Shown one piece after another: positions 16,518-27,829 of a DNA stretch of 64,000 nt. The notes below the pieces were generated by a model, which saw only the letters and a program-made list of their open reading frames with translations, ran no database searches and was not told the origin of the DNA. This stretch comes from Ruminococcus flavefaciens (GTDB lineage Bacteria > Bacillota > Clostridia > Oscillospirales > Ruminococcaceae), in NCBI GenBank assembly GCA_902760805.1, contig CACWHY010000004.1, positions 1 to 64,000 on the forward strand, written 5' to 3'. Each line of letters starts with the position of its first letter. Positions within the stretch are counted from its first letter, which is position 1. The translations under genes were made by a program, and so were the position numbers.

Positions 16518-17080
16518 TCCTTCTTATCGATAACTACGACAGCTTCTCCTACAACCTGTATCAGCTCATCGGCGAGATCGAGCCCGATATCCGTGTTATC
16601 CGCAACGACGAGATGACTGTTGCTCAGATAGAGGAACTTGCACCGAGCAAGATCATCCTTTCTCCCGGGCCGGGCCGTCCTGAGGACGCCGGTATCATCG
16701 TGGAGGCGGCTAAAACTGTATGTCAGAAGATCCCCACCCTGGGAGTTTGCCTGGGACATCAGGCGATCTGCGCTGCTTACGGGGCTAAGGTGACTTACGC
16801 TAAGAAGCTCATGCATGGCAAGCAGTCCACTATCACCTTCACGGGTGATTCTCCACTGTTCAGCGGAGTTCCCGAAAAGGCTCCCGTTGCAAGATACCAC
16901 TCTCTTGCCGCAGATCCGGACACTATCCCGGACTGCTTTGAGGTCTCTGCTGTGGCTGACGACGGCGAGATCATGGCTGTTCGCCACAGGGAGTTCCCCA
17001 TATTCGGCGTACAGTTCCATCCAGAATCTATCATGACACCTGACGGAAAGACAATGCTAAAAAATTTTATCGCACTTTGA
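16514..17080 (+). CDS. trpG: Anthranilate synthase component II (glutamine amidotransferase)
   Basis: TrpG is the class I glutaminase that feeds ammonia to TrpE. The 188-residue protein starts MILLIDNYDSFSYN, has SPGPGRPEDAG, the nucleophile Cys in GVCLGHQAI (about 76), and the catalytic His-Glu in FHPESIMT. The start at 16514 overlaps the trpE stop as ATGA; an upstream start would run inside trpE. It is the free-standing form, not fused to TrpD or TrpE. Confidence 0.95.
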   Translation: MILLIDNYDSFSYNLYQLIGEIEPDIRVIRNDEMTVAQIEELAPSKIILSPGPGRPEDAGIIVEAAKTVCQKIPTLGVCLGHQAICAAYGAKVTYAKKLMHGKQSTITFTGDSPLFSGVPEKAPVARYHSLAADPDTIPDCFEVSAVADDGEIMAVRHREFPIFGVQFHPESIMTPDGKTMLKNFIAL

Positions 17081-17098
17081 TCTGCGGAGGTAATTATT

Positions 17099-18118
17099 AT
17101 GATAAAAGAAGCTATCACTAAAATTGTTGACAAACAGGATCTGACATATGACGAGGCATATCAGGTGATCAAGGAGATCATGTCCGGTGAGACTACTCCT
17201 ACACAGAACGCCGCCTTCCTTTCAGCTCTTTCAACTAAGAGCACTAAGGCTGAAACTATAGACGAGATCACAGGCTGCGCTGCCGCTATGCGTGACGCCG
17301 CTACTAAGGTGGAGAACGACCTGGACCTCCTGGAGATCGTTGGCACAGGCGGAGACAACGCTCACTCATTCAACATCTCCACCACATCCGCTTTCGTTAT
17401 CGCCGCTTCAGGGATCCTTGTGGCTAAGCACGGCAACCGTGCTGCCTCATCTCTTTCCGGTACAGCGGACTGTCTGGAGGCTCTGGGTGTGAACATCGAC
17501 CTTTCTCCGGAGAAGTGCCTTGAGCTCATCGAAAAAGTGGGCTTCTGCTTTTTCTTCGCTCAGAAATACCACACTTCCATGAAGTATGTTGGTCCTATCC
17601 GCAAGGAGCTGGGCTTCCGCACAGTGTTCAATATCCTTGGACCGCTCACCAACCCGGCTTGTCCCAAGTATCACCTGCTGGGCGTTTACGACAGGTCTCT
17701 TCTGGAGCCTGTTGCTGAGGTGCTTATGAAGCTGGGATCTAAGCGTGGAATGGTGGTGTACGGCACCGACAAGCTGGACGAGATCTCTATGAGCTCTCCC
17801 ACTGATGTTTGCGAGTACAAGGACGGCTGGATGAAGAACTACACCATTGCGCCTGAGGACTTCGGCTTTGAGCGCTGCGACAAGAGCGAGCTCACAGGCG
17901 GTACTCCCCAGGAGAACGCCGCTGTCACAAGAGGGATCCTGGCTGGACAGATCCGTGACGCAAGAAGGAACGCTGTTCTGCTGAACGCAGGTGCTGCTAT
18001 CTTCGTTGGCGGAAAGGCTGAGTCTATGGCTGAGGGCGTGATCAAGGCCGCCGAGCTCATCGACAACGGCAAGGCTCTGGCTGTTCTGGAAAACCTCATC
18101 GTCGAGTCCAACAAGTGA
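17099..18118 (+). CDS. trpD: Anthranilate phosphoribosyltransferase
   Basis: TrpD joins anthranilate with PRPP. The 339-residue protein has the N-terminal helical domain and the PRPP-binding [14 protein letters not shown] (about 80-93), then KHGNRAASS, the metal site DEISMS and the [16 protein letters not shown] anthranilate region. GGAGG lies 10 bases before the ATG. It begins 18 bases after trpG. Confidence 0.96.
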   Translation: MIKEAITKIVDKQDLTYDEAYQVIKEIMSGETTPTQNAAFLSALSTKSTKAETIDEITGCAAAMRDAATKVENDLDLLEIVGTGGDNAHSFNISTTSAFVIAASGILVAKHGNRAASSLSGTADCLEALGVNIDLSPEKCLELIEKVGFCFFFAQKYHTSMKYVGPIRKELGFRTVFNILGPLTNPACPKYHLLGVYDRSLLEPVAEVLMKLGSKRGMVVYGTDKLDEISMSSPTDVCEYKDGWMKNYTIAPEDFGFERCDKSELTGGTPQENAAVTRGILAGQIRDARRNAVLLNAGAAIFVGGKAESMAEGVIKAAELIDNGKALAVLENLIVESNK

Positions 18119-18125
18119 GGTCACC

Positions 18126-18914
18126 ATGGCTGCTACTATTCTGGAAAAACTGGCACAGCACGCAAGGGAACGTGTTGAGGCAGCCAAAAAGATCCGCTCA
18201 TTCGAGGAAGTAAAGGCCGCTGCTCTGGCTCTTCCTAAGGGGGAGTTCGAGTTTGAGCGGGCTCTCCAAAAGGAAGGGATCTCATTCATCTGTGAGTGCA
18301 AGAAGTCCTCTCCATCAAAGGGAGTGATCGCAGAGGACTTTCCGTATTTACAAATCGCCAGGGAGTACGAAGCGGCAGGTGCGGACTGCATATCGGTGCT
18401 CACTGAGCCAAAATGGTTCCTTGGCAGCGATGAGTACCTTCGGCAGATCGCCGCTGAGGTCTCTATCCCCTGCATCCGCAAGGACTTCACCGTGGACAGC
18501 TACATGATCTACGAGGCAAAGCTCTTGGGTGCAAAGGCGGTGCTGCTGATATGCTCGATACTCACAGAGGATCAGATCAGGGAGTACATCCGTATCTGTG
18601 ATGAGCTGGGGCTTTCTGCTTTGGTGGAAACTCACGACGAGGACGAGATCAAAATGGCTCTCAGGGCCGGCGCTAGGCTCCTGGGAGTCAACAACCGCAA
18701 CCTCTCAGACTTCTCGGTGGATACCTCAAACAGCAAAAGGCTCCGGGAGCTGGTGCCTCAGGACGTTATCTTCGTTTCTGAGAGCGGCGTCCGGGACGCA
18801 AACGACATCAGGCAGCTCAGATCCGCCGGCGCTGACGCTGTACTAATTGGAGAAGCGCTCATGCGCTCAAATGACAAAACATCTAAGCTGGCAGAATTAA
18901 GGGGAAATTTATGA
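18126..18914 (+). CDS. trpC: Indole-3-glycerol phosphate synthase
   Basis: TrpC closes the indole ring. The 262-residue TIM barrel shows ISFICECKKSSPSKG with the catalytic Lys residues, CIRKDFTVDSYMIYEA, LGVNNRNLSDFSVD and SESGVRDANDI, then DAVLIGEALM at the phosphate site. It starts seven bases after trpD. Its stop overlaps the trpF start by four bases. Confidence 0.96.
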   Translation: MAATILEKLAQHARERVEAAKKIRSFEEVKAAALALPKGEFEFERALQKEGISFICECKKSSPSKGVIAEDFPYLQIAREYEAAGADCISVLTEPKWFLGSDEYLRQIAAEVSIPCIRKDFTVDSYMIYEAKLLGAKAVLLICSILTEDQIREYIRICDELGLSALVETHDEDEIKMALRAGARLLGVNNRNLSDFSVDTSNSKRLRELVPQDVIFVSESGVRDANDIRQLRSAGADAVLIGEALMRSNDKTSKLAELRGNL

Positions 18915-19507
18915 CAAAAATCAAAATGTGCGGTCTCAGCCGCACAGAGGACATCAAATTCGCAAATATGATCATGCCGGAATTCGTGGGCTTCGTTTTC
19001 TATGAGAAAAGCAGCCGCTATGTGGATCCGGTAACTGCTGCTGAGCTCCGCTGGGAGCTGGACTACCGCATTGCTGCTGTTGGAGTTTTCGTGGATGCTC
19101 CGGTATCATTCGCAGCTGACCTTGCTCGCCGTGAGGTGATCGATGCAGTGCAGCTCCACGGCAGTGAAAACAACGAATACATCGCTAAGCTCCGCTCAAT
19201 GGTGGACGTGCCGATCATTCAGGCCTTCCGGGTGAGCAGCCCATATGACATCGAATCAGCTGTCATTTCCGACGCTGATTTCATTCTGCTGGACTCCGGT
19301 ACAGGCACCGGCAAGACCTTCGACCACTCTCTTATCAAGGGACTGAACAGACCCTATTTCCTGGCCGGAGGGATCACTCCCGAAAACGTTCGTGAAGCGG
19401 CAGAAAAGCTCCACCCTTACGCTGTCGATGCAAGCTCCTCTCTGGAGATAGACGGCGTGAAGAGCTTTGAACGCATGAAAGCCTTTGCTGAGGCTGTTAG
19501 AAACTGA
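18911..19507 (+). CDS. trpF: Phosphoribosylanthranilate isomerase
   Basis: TrpF performs the Amadori rearrangement before TrpC. The 198-residue barrel begins KIKMCGLSRTED with the catalytic Cys, followed by FVGFVFYEKSSRYV, VQLHGSE, the catalytic Asp in LLDSGTGTGKTFDH, and LAGGITPENV at the phosphate site. ATGA overlap with trpC shows translational coupling. It is separate from TrpC, unlike the fused enterobacterial form. Confidence 0.95.
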   Translation: MTKIKMCGLSRTEDIKFANMIMPEFVGFVFYEKSSRYVDPVTAAELRWELDYRIAAVGVFVDAPVSFAADLARREVIDAVQLHGSENNEYIAKLRSMVDVPIIQAFRVSSPYDIESAVISDADFILLDSGTGTGKTFDHSLIKGLNRPYFLAGGITPENVREAAEKLHPYAVDASSSLEIDGVKSFERMKAFAEAVRN

Positions 19508-19519
19508 AAGGAAGATACT

Positions 19520-20710
19520 ATGTCAAGATCGAAAGGCCGCTTTGGTATACACGGCGGACAGTACATTCCCGAGACCCTTATGAATGCTGTTATCGAGCTG
19601 GAAAAAGCCTATGAGCATTACAAGGACGATCCGGATTTCAACCGAGAGCTCACCGCTCTTCTGAATGAATACGCAGGAAGACCTTCCCTGCTTTACTACG
19701 CCGAGAAGCTCACCCGTGAGCTGGGCGGCGCTAAGATCTACCTCAAGCGTGAGGACCTTAACCACACAGGCTCCCACAAGATCAATAATGTTCTTGGTCA
19801 GGCTCTGCTGGCTAAGAAAATGGGAAAGACCCGCCTTATCGCTGAGACCGGCGCCGGTCAGCACGGAGTTGCTACGGCTACTGCTGCGGCTCTGCTGGAC
19901 ATGGAGTGCGTGGTATTCATGGGCGAGGAGGACACTATCCGTCAGGCTCTCAACGTTTACCGAATGAGACTGCTGGGAGCTGAGGTGATCCCCGTCAAGT
20001 CAGGCACTGCTACCCTCAAGGACGCTGTTTCTGAGGCTATGCGTGAGTGGACCAGCCGTATCGACGACACCCACTACTGCCTTGGATCTGTTATGGGTCC
20101 TCACCCATTCCCCACTATCGTTAGGGACTTCCAGGCCGTGATCTCCCGTGAGGCAAGAGCTCAGATCCTGGAAAAGGAGGGAAGGCTCCCTGACGCTGTT
20201 ATCGCTTGTGTTGGAGGAGGCTCCAACGCTATCGGCAGCTTCTATCACTTTATCCCCGACGAGGGAGTACAGCTCATCGGCTGTGAGGCTGCCGGAAGAG
20301 GCATCGACACCTTCGAGACCGCTGCTACCGTGAACACCGGAAGAGTGGGCATTTTCCACGGAATGAAGTCCTATTTCTGTCAGGACGAATACGGCCAGAT
20401 CGCTCCTGTTTATTCGATCTCCGCAGGTCTGGACTACCCCGGTGTCGGACCGGAGCACGCTAACCTTCATGATATAGGCAGAGCACAGTATGTTCCCATT
20501 ACAGACGACGAGGCTGTGGATGCTTTCGAGTTCCTCTCACGGACTGAGGGCATAATACCTGCGATCGAGTCGGCTCATGCTGTTGCCTACGCAATGAAGC
20601 TGGCTCCTACAATGGACAAGGATAAGATCATCATCGTGACAATCTCAGGCCGTGGCGACAAGGACTGCGCTGCCATCGCCCGCTACAGAGGGGAGGATAT
20701 CCATGAGTAA
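19520..20710 (+). CDS. trpB: Tryptophan synthase beta chain
   Basis: TrpB condenses indole with serine using pyridoxal phosphate. The 396-residue protein has the PLP-binding Lys in [12 protein letters not shown] (about 88), the catalytic Glu in [14 protein letters not shown], the phosphate loop GGGSNAIG, and GRGDKD at the C-terminus. It is the common TrpB1 type, which pairs with the TrpA encoded next to it. The reading frame runs eight bases into the trpA gene. Confidence 0.96.
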   Translation: MSRSKGRFGIHGGQYIPETLMNAVIELEKAYEHYKDDPDFNRELTALLNEYAGRPSLLYYAEKLTRELGGAKIYLKREDLNHTGSHKINNVLGQALLAKKMGKTRLIAETGAGQHGVATATAAALLDMECVVFMGEEDTIRQALNVYRMRLLGAEVIPVKSGTATLKDAVSEAMREWTSRIDDTHYCLGSVMGPHPFPTIVRDFQAVISREARAQILEKEGRLPDAVIACVGGGSNAIGSFYHFIPDEGVQLIGCEAAGRGIDTFETAATVNTGRVGIFHGMKSYFCQDEYGQIAPVYSISAGLDYPGVGPEHANLHDIGRAQYVPITDDEAVDAFEFLSRTEGIIPAIESAHAVAYAMKLAPTMDKDKIIIVTISGRGDKDCAAIARYRGEDIHE

Positions 20711-21482
20711 TATCAGAACTGCTTTCCAGAACGGCAAGGCCTTCATTCCCTTCATCACCTGCGGAGACCCCGATCTGGACACCACGATCAAGGTGGTGAA
20801 GGCTGCCGCAGAAAACGGTGCCGACCTTATCGAGCTGGGTATCCCATTCTCTGACCCCACTGCTGAGGGGCCTGTTATCCAGGGCGCAAATATCCGTGCT
20901 CTAGCTGCCGGTACTACTACAGACAAGATCTTCGACATGGTGTCTCAGCTCCGAAAGGAGATCAGCACTCCCCTGGTTTTCATGACCTACGCTAACGTGG
21001 TGTTCTCCTACGACCCGGAGCGCTTCATGGCAAGGTGCTGTGAGAACAACGTGGGCGGTGTGATCCTCCCTGACCTGCCATTTGAAGAGCGTGAGGAGTT
21101 CTCAGCAGTTGCCGCTCAGTACGGAGTTGACCTGATACCCCTTATCGCTCCCACCTCCGCAGATCGTATCGCTATGATCGCCAAGGAGGCAAGCGGATTC
21201 ATCTACATCGTTTCAAGCCTGGGAGTTACAGGTGTCCGCAGCGAGATCAGAACTGACATCGGCCAGATCGTTGACGTGATCAGGAGCGTTACCGATGTGC
21301 CCTGCGCAGTTGGCTTCGGTATCTCTAAACCGGAGCAGGCTGAGAAAATGGCGGGCCTTTCCGACGGCGCTATCGTTGGATCTGCGATCATCAGGATCCT
21401 TGAACAGTACGGAAAGGATGCTGCTCCTCATGTGGGCGAATACGTTCGCTCAATGAAGGAAGCTGTTATGAGAGCTAAATAA
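20703..21482 (+). CDS. trpA: Tryptophan synthase alpha chain
   Basis: TrpA releases indole from indole-glycerol phosphate and channels it to TrpB. The ATG at 20703 follows GGGGAGG; an earlier in-frame start lies inside trpB. The 259-residue barrel has [12 protein letters not shown], the catalytic Glu in [10 protein letters not shown] and, where Escherichia coli has Asp60 (ADGP), a Glu (TAEGP), a change that I recall from other Firmicutes. Phosphate contacts appear in [10 protein letters not shown] and [12 protein letters not shown]. It is the last gene of the operon, followed by a hairpin terminator. Confidence 0.95.
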   Translation: MSNIRTAFQNGKAFIPFITCGDPDLDTTIKVVKAAAENGADLIELGIPFSDPTAEGPVIQGANIRALAAGTTTDKIFDMVSQLRKEISTPLVFMTYANVVFSYDPERFMARCCENNVGGVILPDLPFEEREEFSAVAAQYGVDLIPLIAPTSADRIAMIAKEASGFIYIVSSLGVTGVRSEIRTDIGQIVDVIRSVTDVPCAVGFGISKPEQAEKMAGLSDGAIVGSAIIRILEQYGKDAAPHVGEYVRSMKEAVMRAK

Positions 21483-21489
21483 AAGGAAA

Positions 21490-21513
21490 GGGCTGTACAG
21501 CGATGTACAGCCC
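21490..21513. terminator. Terminator between trpA and eno
   Basis: A 10-bp stem GGGCTGTACA / TGTACAGCCC with loop GCGA lies between the convergent trpA and eno genes. The T-tract on the trp side is interrupted (CTTCTATTTT). Confidence 0.75.
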
Positions 21514-21539
21514 CTTCTATTTTAAGTGATGTGGTCAGT

Positions 21540-23005
<1,466 letters not shown>

Positions 23006-23011
23006 ATAATT

Positions 23012-23040
23012 ATAATACCACTATAAGCCTATTTTGTCAA
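23012..23040 (-). promoter_or_regulatory. Promoter of eno
   Basis: On the minus strand TTGACA (23035-23040) and TATTAT (23012-23017) are 17 bases apart. Between this promoter and the oxidoreductase stop (23041-23145) lie only short spacer sequence and a weak inverted repeat around 23102-23140 (GGAGCAGATCTG... CTTCTGCTCC) that may end transcription of the oxidoreductase. Confidence 0.75.
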
Positions 23041-23100
23041 CGAATGGGAGGGTGTATTCAAATAAGTTTGTTAATACTAACCAAACTATCAAAAAAATAC

Positions 23101-23142
23101 GGAGCAGATCTGTTAGCTTACGCTTACTTCTGCTCCGTATAG
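23101..23142. terminator. Probable terminator after oxidoreductase gene
   Basis: ACGGAGCAGA (from 23100) pairs with TCTGCTCCGT (23128-23137) around a longer loop that contains GTTAGC/GCTTAC. On the minus strand it is followed by TTTTTTTGATAG. The position after the stop of the minus-strand gene fits a terminator. Confidence 0.6.
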
Positions 23143-23145
23143 CTA

Positions 23146-24129
23146 TCACTCACCCGGGAAGGTCAGTCCGCACTGCTTGCGGCACTGATCCATGAGCCTC
23201 ATGACCTCCATGGTGCCGCTGTGAGGAACAAGGGTGCTCTCCTTTCGCCCCTCACGGAGGCAGCGGTGGACCTCCTCCACCTCGTATTCATAGCCGGTGA
23301 ACTGGTTGGGGATCTGGATCTTCTCCGCCTCGTTCCTGCTGCTGTCAAAAAGAACTGCGTCGCAGGTGCAGTGGAACCAGTCTCCCAGAATAATCGAGCC
23401 CTCTGTTCCGGAGATAAGGGCTGTATTTCGCAGAGGGAGCTCAAATCCAGCAAAGATCGAGGCGTGAGCTCCGCCGGGGTAGCGCAGGATGATGGTGTCG
23501 CTCAGGTCAACTCCGCCGGAAATGTTCATGTCGCAGATGATCTCGCTGGGCTCTCCCCCAAGAATGTCTGCCGCTATCGTCAGGGGGTATACCGTCAGGT
23601 CAAGAAGAGCTCCGCCGCCGCAGTCCGGCCTGTAGAGCCTGTCCTCCGGCATATAAGGCACCAGATTGCTGAAATCCGCCTTGATCATTCTCACCTCACC
23701 GATACGTCCTTCCGATATCCATTTCTTCGCCTGGAGATAGATCGGACGGCACTTCATCCACATGGCTTCCATGAAGAAAACGTCCTTCTCCTTGGCAATG
23801 GCAAGGAGCTCCTGAAGCTGAGGAACTGACAGTGTCACGCTTTTCTCGCAGAGCACGTTCAGTCCATGCTCCAGGCAGAGCTTTGCGTCGGCGAAATGGC
23901 TGGCCATAGGGGTTGCGATGTAGACTGCGTCTATGTCGGGATCCGCCGCAAGCTCTGCATAGCTGCCGTAACTCTTGGCAAAGCCGAATTCATCCGCAAA
24001 GGCCTGAGCACGCTCCTTAGTGCGGGAGGCTGCTGCGTACAAAACTGCGTCCTTCACCGCTGCAAGGGTCTTTGCAAAGGTCGCTGCGATCTTTCCTGTG
24101 CCTATGATGCCCCATCTGATTTTTTCCAT
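23146..24129 (-). CDS. Gfo/Idh/MocA family NAD(P)-dependent oxidoreductase
   Basis: The 327-residue protein has an N-terminal Rossmann fold with GIIGTGKIAATFA (residues 7-19). The family dinucleotide-binding block AVYIATPMASHFADAKLCLEHG and the catalytic Lys in LCEKSVTLS (EKP-type motif with Ser for Pro) follow. The C-terminal beta-sheet domain carries GGGALLDLTVYPL. Such enzymes act on sugars, inositols or dihydrodiols; the substrate is not predictable. The ATG at 24129 has GAGGTGAAATT before it, whereas the open frame extending 87 codons upstream has no start with a ribosome site. It is divergent from a solute-binding lipoprotein, suggesting a sugar-related role. Confidence 0.88.
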   Translation of the reverse strand: MEKIRWGIIGTGKIAATFAKTLAAVKDAVLYAAASRTKERAQAFADEFGFAKSYGSYAELAADPDIDAVYIATPMASHFADAKLCLEHGLNVLCEKSVTLSVPQLQELLAIAKEKDVFFMEAMWMKCRPIYLQAKKWISEGRIGEVRMIKADFSNLVPYMPEDRLYRPDCGGGALLDLTVYPLTIAADILGGEPSEIICDMNISGGVDLSDTIILRYPGGAHASIFAGFELPLRNTALISGTEGSIILGDWFHCTCDAVLFDSSRNEAEKIQIPNQFTGYEYEVEEVHRCLREGRKESTLVPHSGTMEVMRLMDQCRKQCGLTFPGE

Positions 24130-24147
24130 AATTTCACCTCTGATAAC

Positions 24148-24161
24148 GTTCCGGTCGGAAC
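24148..24161. promoter_or_regulatory. Palindromic operator-like site
   Basis: The inverted repeat GTTCCG-GT-CGGAAC lies between the oxidoreductase start and its upstream promoter region, about 20 bases before its ATG. It looks like a repressor site or a short leader hairpin; no regulator is encoded next to it. Confidence 0.35.
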
Positions 24162-24261
24162 TGATTTTCTTAACTATACCATAGTTTCCGCAAAAAATCA
24201 ATACAACTTGCAAAGATCGTAAATCTTCCTGCGGAAAAAAGCAAAAAAACTGCAAAAAGCA

Positions 24262-24290
24262 TTGACCTTTGCCGGCAGTAGGGATATAAT
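24262..24290 (+). promoter_or_regulatory. Promoter of solute-binding lipoprotein gene
   Basis: TTGACC (24262-24267) is followed after 17 bases by TATAAT (24285-24290), 45 bases before the ATG. Confidence 0.75.
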
Positions 24291-24334
24291 TCTCATAGAA
24301 ACACAACAAACCACGGCTAGAAAGTAGGTACACT

Positions 24335-26689
24335 ATGAAAGATCCAAAACGATTATTAGCAATACTCGCTGCTGTTGGAACTATGCTCACCGGATGTCAG
24401 ACCACCGGATCAGATCAGTCCCAAGATCCAAGCACTGACACAAGCTCCCAGGTAAGCGATGCAGGTGCAGTTCAGACCGCTCAGGACATGACCGGCTGCT
24501 ACAGCTTCGATGTCATTGAAGGTCCCGGAGATATAATGTTGATCAATGAGGTATTCCCCGTAGACAACGGCTTCATTTTCGACTGTTTATCAAATGATGA
24601 CAAGACTATGGTCTACAAGGCAAATCATGATCTTTCCACCTTCACACAGATAGATCTTGAGATGCCGGAGGAATACACCAGTGCCGACAATGCTTATTAC
24701 TATTTCACTCCAGAGGCTGACGGCACTATCAACTCCTTGTTCATCGCTGAGGATCACGGCGGTGTCAAGCTGCCTGAGGGCGATGACACTAACTTCGACT
24801 ATGACAGCTATTATGACAACTTTGAGTCGGCCTTGTATTTCTCCAAATTCTCAGCTGACGGAAAGTGCCTTTCTAGTGTAAATGTGGGAGCTGAACAGAA
24901 CGAATACAGCAACTTCGACATATACAGCTTCGCAGGGTATAAGGACGGACTTCTTGCCACCCGTGGCAGCGGAGAGCTGATCCGTATAAATGCAGACGGC
25001 TCGGTGGAGTCCCTCTATACTCCCGAGTCAGACGAAAACACAGGCTATACCTCCGCTGTTTTAAGGAATACTCCCGCAGGCCTTGTGTACTGCTACTACG
25101 GAGATGCGACCCAAAGCAATGGCCGTATAAAGTCCGTCTACACCTTCTACCTCATCGATCAGGAGACCGGCAAGATCACTGAGCCTTTCTTCGACATGGA
25201 CAGTATCATCTCCGGAGGCGAAACTGCTCAGTCTTCAATCGGCAATGAGGAGTATCCCCTTCTGATCACAACAGACAGCGCTCTCCTGGGAGTTAAGATG
25301 GACGGCTCTTACACAGAGCTTATCAACTGGACCAACTCAAGCCTGTCCTCAATGAGATGCTGCGCCCTGGGCAAGGATAACTTCCTGGGTCTTGACGTCA
25401 GTGTCAGCGGATCTACCAACCAGATCTTAAAGCTCTATCCGGCAGATCCCGCTGAGCTGGCTAACGTGACAAACCTTGATCTGTTCGGTTATATGGACCA
25501 ACATATGATAAATGAATTCAACCACAGTCAGAACAAATACCGCATCGTTCCCTGTGAATTCGATGCGGAATTCGACTCGAAGGAGAGCTACAATAAACAG
25601 CTCCTGGATCAGCTCAACCTTTCTATTGCTTCCGGCAAGGCCCCTGACCTGGTCTGCTACATCCCTTTGTCAGTTCAGCTCAACCTGCAAAACAAGGGCG
25701 TTTTCACCGACCTCTATCCCCTCATGGATAAGGACGATAAGGTCAACCGTGACACAGTTATGCCTAATCTGCAAAAGGCTATGGAGACCTCAGACGGAAA
25801 GCTCTACTGTATGCCCATGGGCTTCGATATAGCTACGCTTTTGACCAAGACCTCGATCTGCGACAAGGAGAACTGGACATTCCAGGATATGCTGGATCTC
25901 TACGACAACGCTCCGGCTTCTGCTGACCACCTCTACGACTGCTACGGCAAGGACGAGATCATGTGGAGGATGCGCTATGTTATAGAGGACTTCATCGACA
26001 CAGAAAAAGCTACTACTAACTTCGATTCGCCGGAATTCATCAAGCTGCTGGAGTTCTGCAACCGCTTCGCTGACACAGGCGTTGAGGGCAACAAGGACAG
26101 CATGATGGAGTACGAGGCCTACATCACGGACAAGGAGTCCTGGCTGAAAAACGATAGGATCTACCTCTGGGAGCAGAATCTGTCTATGCCTTCTGATTAC
26201 AACTTCACCAAGAGCTACTTTGCTGACAATGCGGATATGACCTTTGTGGGCTACCCCTCAAGCAACGGCAAGGGCGGAAGGATCGTTCCGTCAATGACTA
26301 TGGCCATTACCGAGACCTGTCAGGACAAAGAGGGCGCATGGGAATTCATCAAGTTTTGCCTTGATCAGACCAACACCGTAGACTCTGACGGTCTCACCTG
26401 CTGCGGACTTCCCGTACTCAGAGAAGCATATGAGAACTATCTGGACAGCGAGATGCACTCTGAGCACACCGCCAGCGGAAATCCCATACCTTCTCTTTCT
26501 CAGGAGGACAGAGACTTCCTGTCAGACTATATCCTGTCCTGCGATACCATGGGCTCTATGGCCGATGACGATGTGATCAACATCTGTGCTGAGGAGGCCG
26601 GAGAGTACTTCGCCGGAGAAAGATCCGCCGAGGAAACTGCTCAGATAATCCAGAGCCGAGTTTCTATCCTGATCAGCGAGAGAAGCTGA
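24335..26689 (+). CDS. Large extracellular solute-binding lipoprotein with extra N-terminal domain
   Basis: The 784-residue protein has a lipoprotein signal (GTMLTGC, Cys about 21) and a Ser/Thr/Asp-rich linker. Residues about 50-370 form a beta-rich region of repeated strands that may be a propeller. Residues about 385-770 are a family 1 solute-binding fold, with YNKQLLDQLNLSIASGKAPDLVCY, GVFTDLYPLMD, DGKLYCMPMGFDIATL and EGAWEFIKFCL. Ordinary sugar-binding proteins are about 400-450 residues, so this one carries an additional sensor-like or docking domain. No ABC permease or ATPase gene is nearby, so it may feed a distant transporter or signal glycan presence. It ends before a bidirectional terminator. 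Confidence 0.75.
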   Translation: MKDPKRLLAILAAVGTMLTGCQTTGSDQSQDPSTDTSSQVSDAGAVQTAQDMTGCYSFDVIEGPGDIMLINEVFPVDNGFIFDCLSNDDKTMVYKANHDLSTFTQIDLEMPEEYTSADNAYYYFTPEADGTINSLFIAEDHGGVKLPEGDDTNFDYDSYYDNFESALYFSKFSADGKCLSSVNVGAEQNEYSNFDIYSFAGYKDGLLATRGSGELIRINADGSVESLYTPESDENTGYTSAVLRNTPAGLVYCYYGDATQSNGRIKSVYTFYLIDQETGKITEPFFDMDSIISGGETAQSSIGNEEYPLLITTDSALLGVKMDGSYTELINWTNSSLSSMRCCALGKDNFLGLDVSVSGSTNQILKLYPADPAELANVTNLDLFGYMDQHMINEFNHSQNKYRIVPCEFDAEFDSKESYNKQLLDQLNLSIASGKAPDLVCYIPLSVQLNLQNKGVFTDLYPLMDKDDKVNRDTVMPNLQKAMETSDGKLYCMPMGFDIATLLTKTSICDKENWTFQDMLDLYDNAPASADHLYDCYGKDEIMWRMRYVIEDFIDTEKATTNFDSPEFIKLLEFCNRFADTGVEGNKDSMMEYEAYITDKESWLKNDRIYLWEQNLSMPSDYNFTKSYFADNADMTFVGYPSSNGKGGRIVPSMTMAITETCQDKEGAWEFIKFCLDQTNTVDSDGLTCCGLPVLREAYENYLDSEMHSEHTASGNPIPSLSQEDRDFLSDYILSCDTMGSMADDDVINICAEEAGEYFAGERSAEETAQIIQSRVSILISERS

Positions 26690-26707
26690 GCTTACCATAC
26701 ACAAAAA

Positions 26708-26728
26708 GGGCGCACAAATCGTGCGCCC
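26708..26728. terminator. Bidirectional terminator
   Basis: A perfect 8-bp stem GGGCGCAC / GTGCGCCC with loop AAATC has T-runs on both strands. It lies between the convergent lipoprotein and upp genes. Confidence 0.9.
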
Positions 26729-26744
26729 CAGTTTTTTGACTTTT

Positions 26745-27374
26745 TTACTTTGTTCCGAAGATACGGTCTCCGGCATCGCCCACTCCGGGAACGATGTACT
26801 TGTCGTCGTTAAGGCCTTCGTCCATAACGCCGGCATAGATCTCCACATCGGGATGAGCCTTCTGGATAGCCTCAACTCCCTCAGGTGAAGAGATGATGCA
26901 CATGAACTTCACGCTCTTTACGCCAAGGCGCTTGATCTCGTCGATAGCAGCGATGGCAGAGTGGCCTGTTGCAAGCATAGGATCTACGACTATAACGTCA
27001 CGCTCACGGATATCATCGGGCATCTTTGAGTAGTATAGCACCGGCTCCTTTGACTCCGGGTCACGGAAGAGGCCGATGTGGCCGATCTTTGCAGCAGGAA
27101 CAAGAGCTGTTACGCCCTCTACCATGCCAAGTCCTGCACGAAGGATCGGTACGAAGGCCAGTTTTCTGCCGGAAATGATCTTTGTCTTAGCTACAGCGAT
27201 AGGGGTCTCAAGCTCGATCTCCTTCAGGGGAAGATCTCTTGTGGCCTCATAGCAGATGAACATAGCGATCTCAGATACCAGCTCACGGAACTCCTTAGTA
27301 CCGGTGTTTTTGTCTCTGAGAAGTGAAATTTTGTGCTGAACCAGGGGATGGTCGATGATGTGTAAACCAGCCAT
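26745..27374 (-). CDS. upp: Uracil phosphoribosyltransferase
   Basis: Upp salvages uracil to UMP with PRPP. The 209-residue length is standard. Visible are the conserved [10 protein letters not shown], the PRPP-binding [16 protein letters not shown] (about 128-143) and the uracil site [12 protein letters not shown] near the C-terminus. GGAGG precedes the ATG. It follows rpiB by 13 bases and is the last gene of a run starting with fhs. Confidence 0.96.
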   Translation of the reverse strand: MAGLHIIDHPLVQHKISLLRDKNTGTKEFRELVSEIAMFICYEATRDLPLKEIELETPIAVAKTKIISGRKLAFVPILRAGLGMVEGVTALVPAAKIGHIGLFRDPESKEPVLYYSKMPDDIRERDVIVVDPMLATGHSAIAAIDEIKRLGVKSVKFMCIISSPEGVEAIQKAHPDVEIYAGVMDEGLNDDKYIVPGVGDAGDRIFGTK

Positions 27375-27387
27375 GTCAGTACCTCCT

Positions 27388-27825
27388 TTAGTTATTGTTT
27401 TCTATATCGGTTATAAGGTCGATGCGCCTCTGGTGGCGGCCGCCCTCAAATCCAGTAGTAAGAAAGATCTCTGCGAGCTCGCAGGCAAGTCCCGGTCCGA
27501 GAGTTCTTGCTCCCATGCACATAACGTTTGCGTCATTGTGCAGGCGTGTATAGCGAGTTGAGAATGAGTCTGAGCAAAGTGCGGCACGGATGCCCTTTAT
27601 CTTGTTTGCCGCGATGGACATACCGATGCCCGTTCCGCAGATAAGTATGCCCTTTTCGCATTCCCCGGAGACAACCAGTTCACAGACCGCCTTTGCCATA
27701 TTCGGGTAATCGCAGGGCTCGCCGTCAGTTCCCATATCTCTGAGCTCAAAGCCCTTTTCGGAAAGAGCCTCGATAACGGCTTTTTTCATTTCAACACCGG
27801 CGTGGTCACAGCCGATAGCTATCAT
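27388..27825 (-). CDS. rpiB: Ribose 5-phosphate isomerase B
   Basis: RpiB interconverts ribose 5-phosphate and ribulose 5-phosphate in the pentose phosphate pathway. The 145-residue protein starts [15 protein letters not shown]. It has the active-site [13 protein letters not shown] with Cys about 68, [18 protein letters not shown], and the C-terminal phosphate-binding [11 protein letters not shown]. The ATG at 27825 follows AAAGGAGTGATCTT and lies four bases from the tsaB stop. Pairing with upp links ribose phosphate supply to nucleotide salvage. Confidence 0.95.
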   Translation of the reverse strand: MIAIGCDHAGVEMKKAVIEALSEKGFELRDMGTDGEPCDYPNMAKAVCELVVSGECEKGILICGTGIGMSIAANKIKGIRAALCSDSFSTRYTRLHNDANVMCMGARTLGPGLACELAEIFLTTGFEGGRHQRRIDLITDIENNN

Positions 27826-27829
27826 AAGA

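Noticed and set aside
17447..18490. 347-codon minus-strand frame opposite trpD and trpC
   Set aside because: It is antisense to two certain genes, and the product has no recognisable domain.
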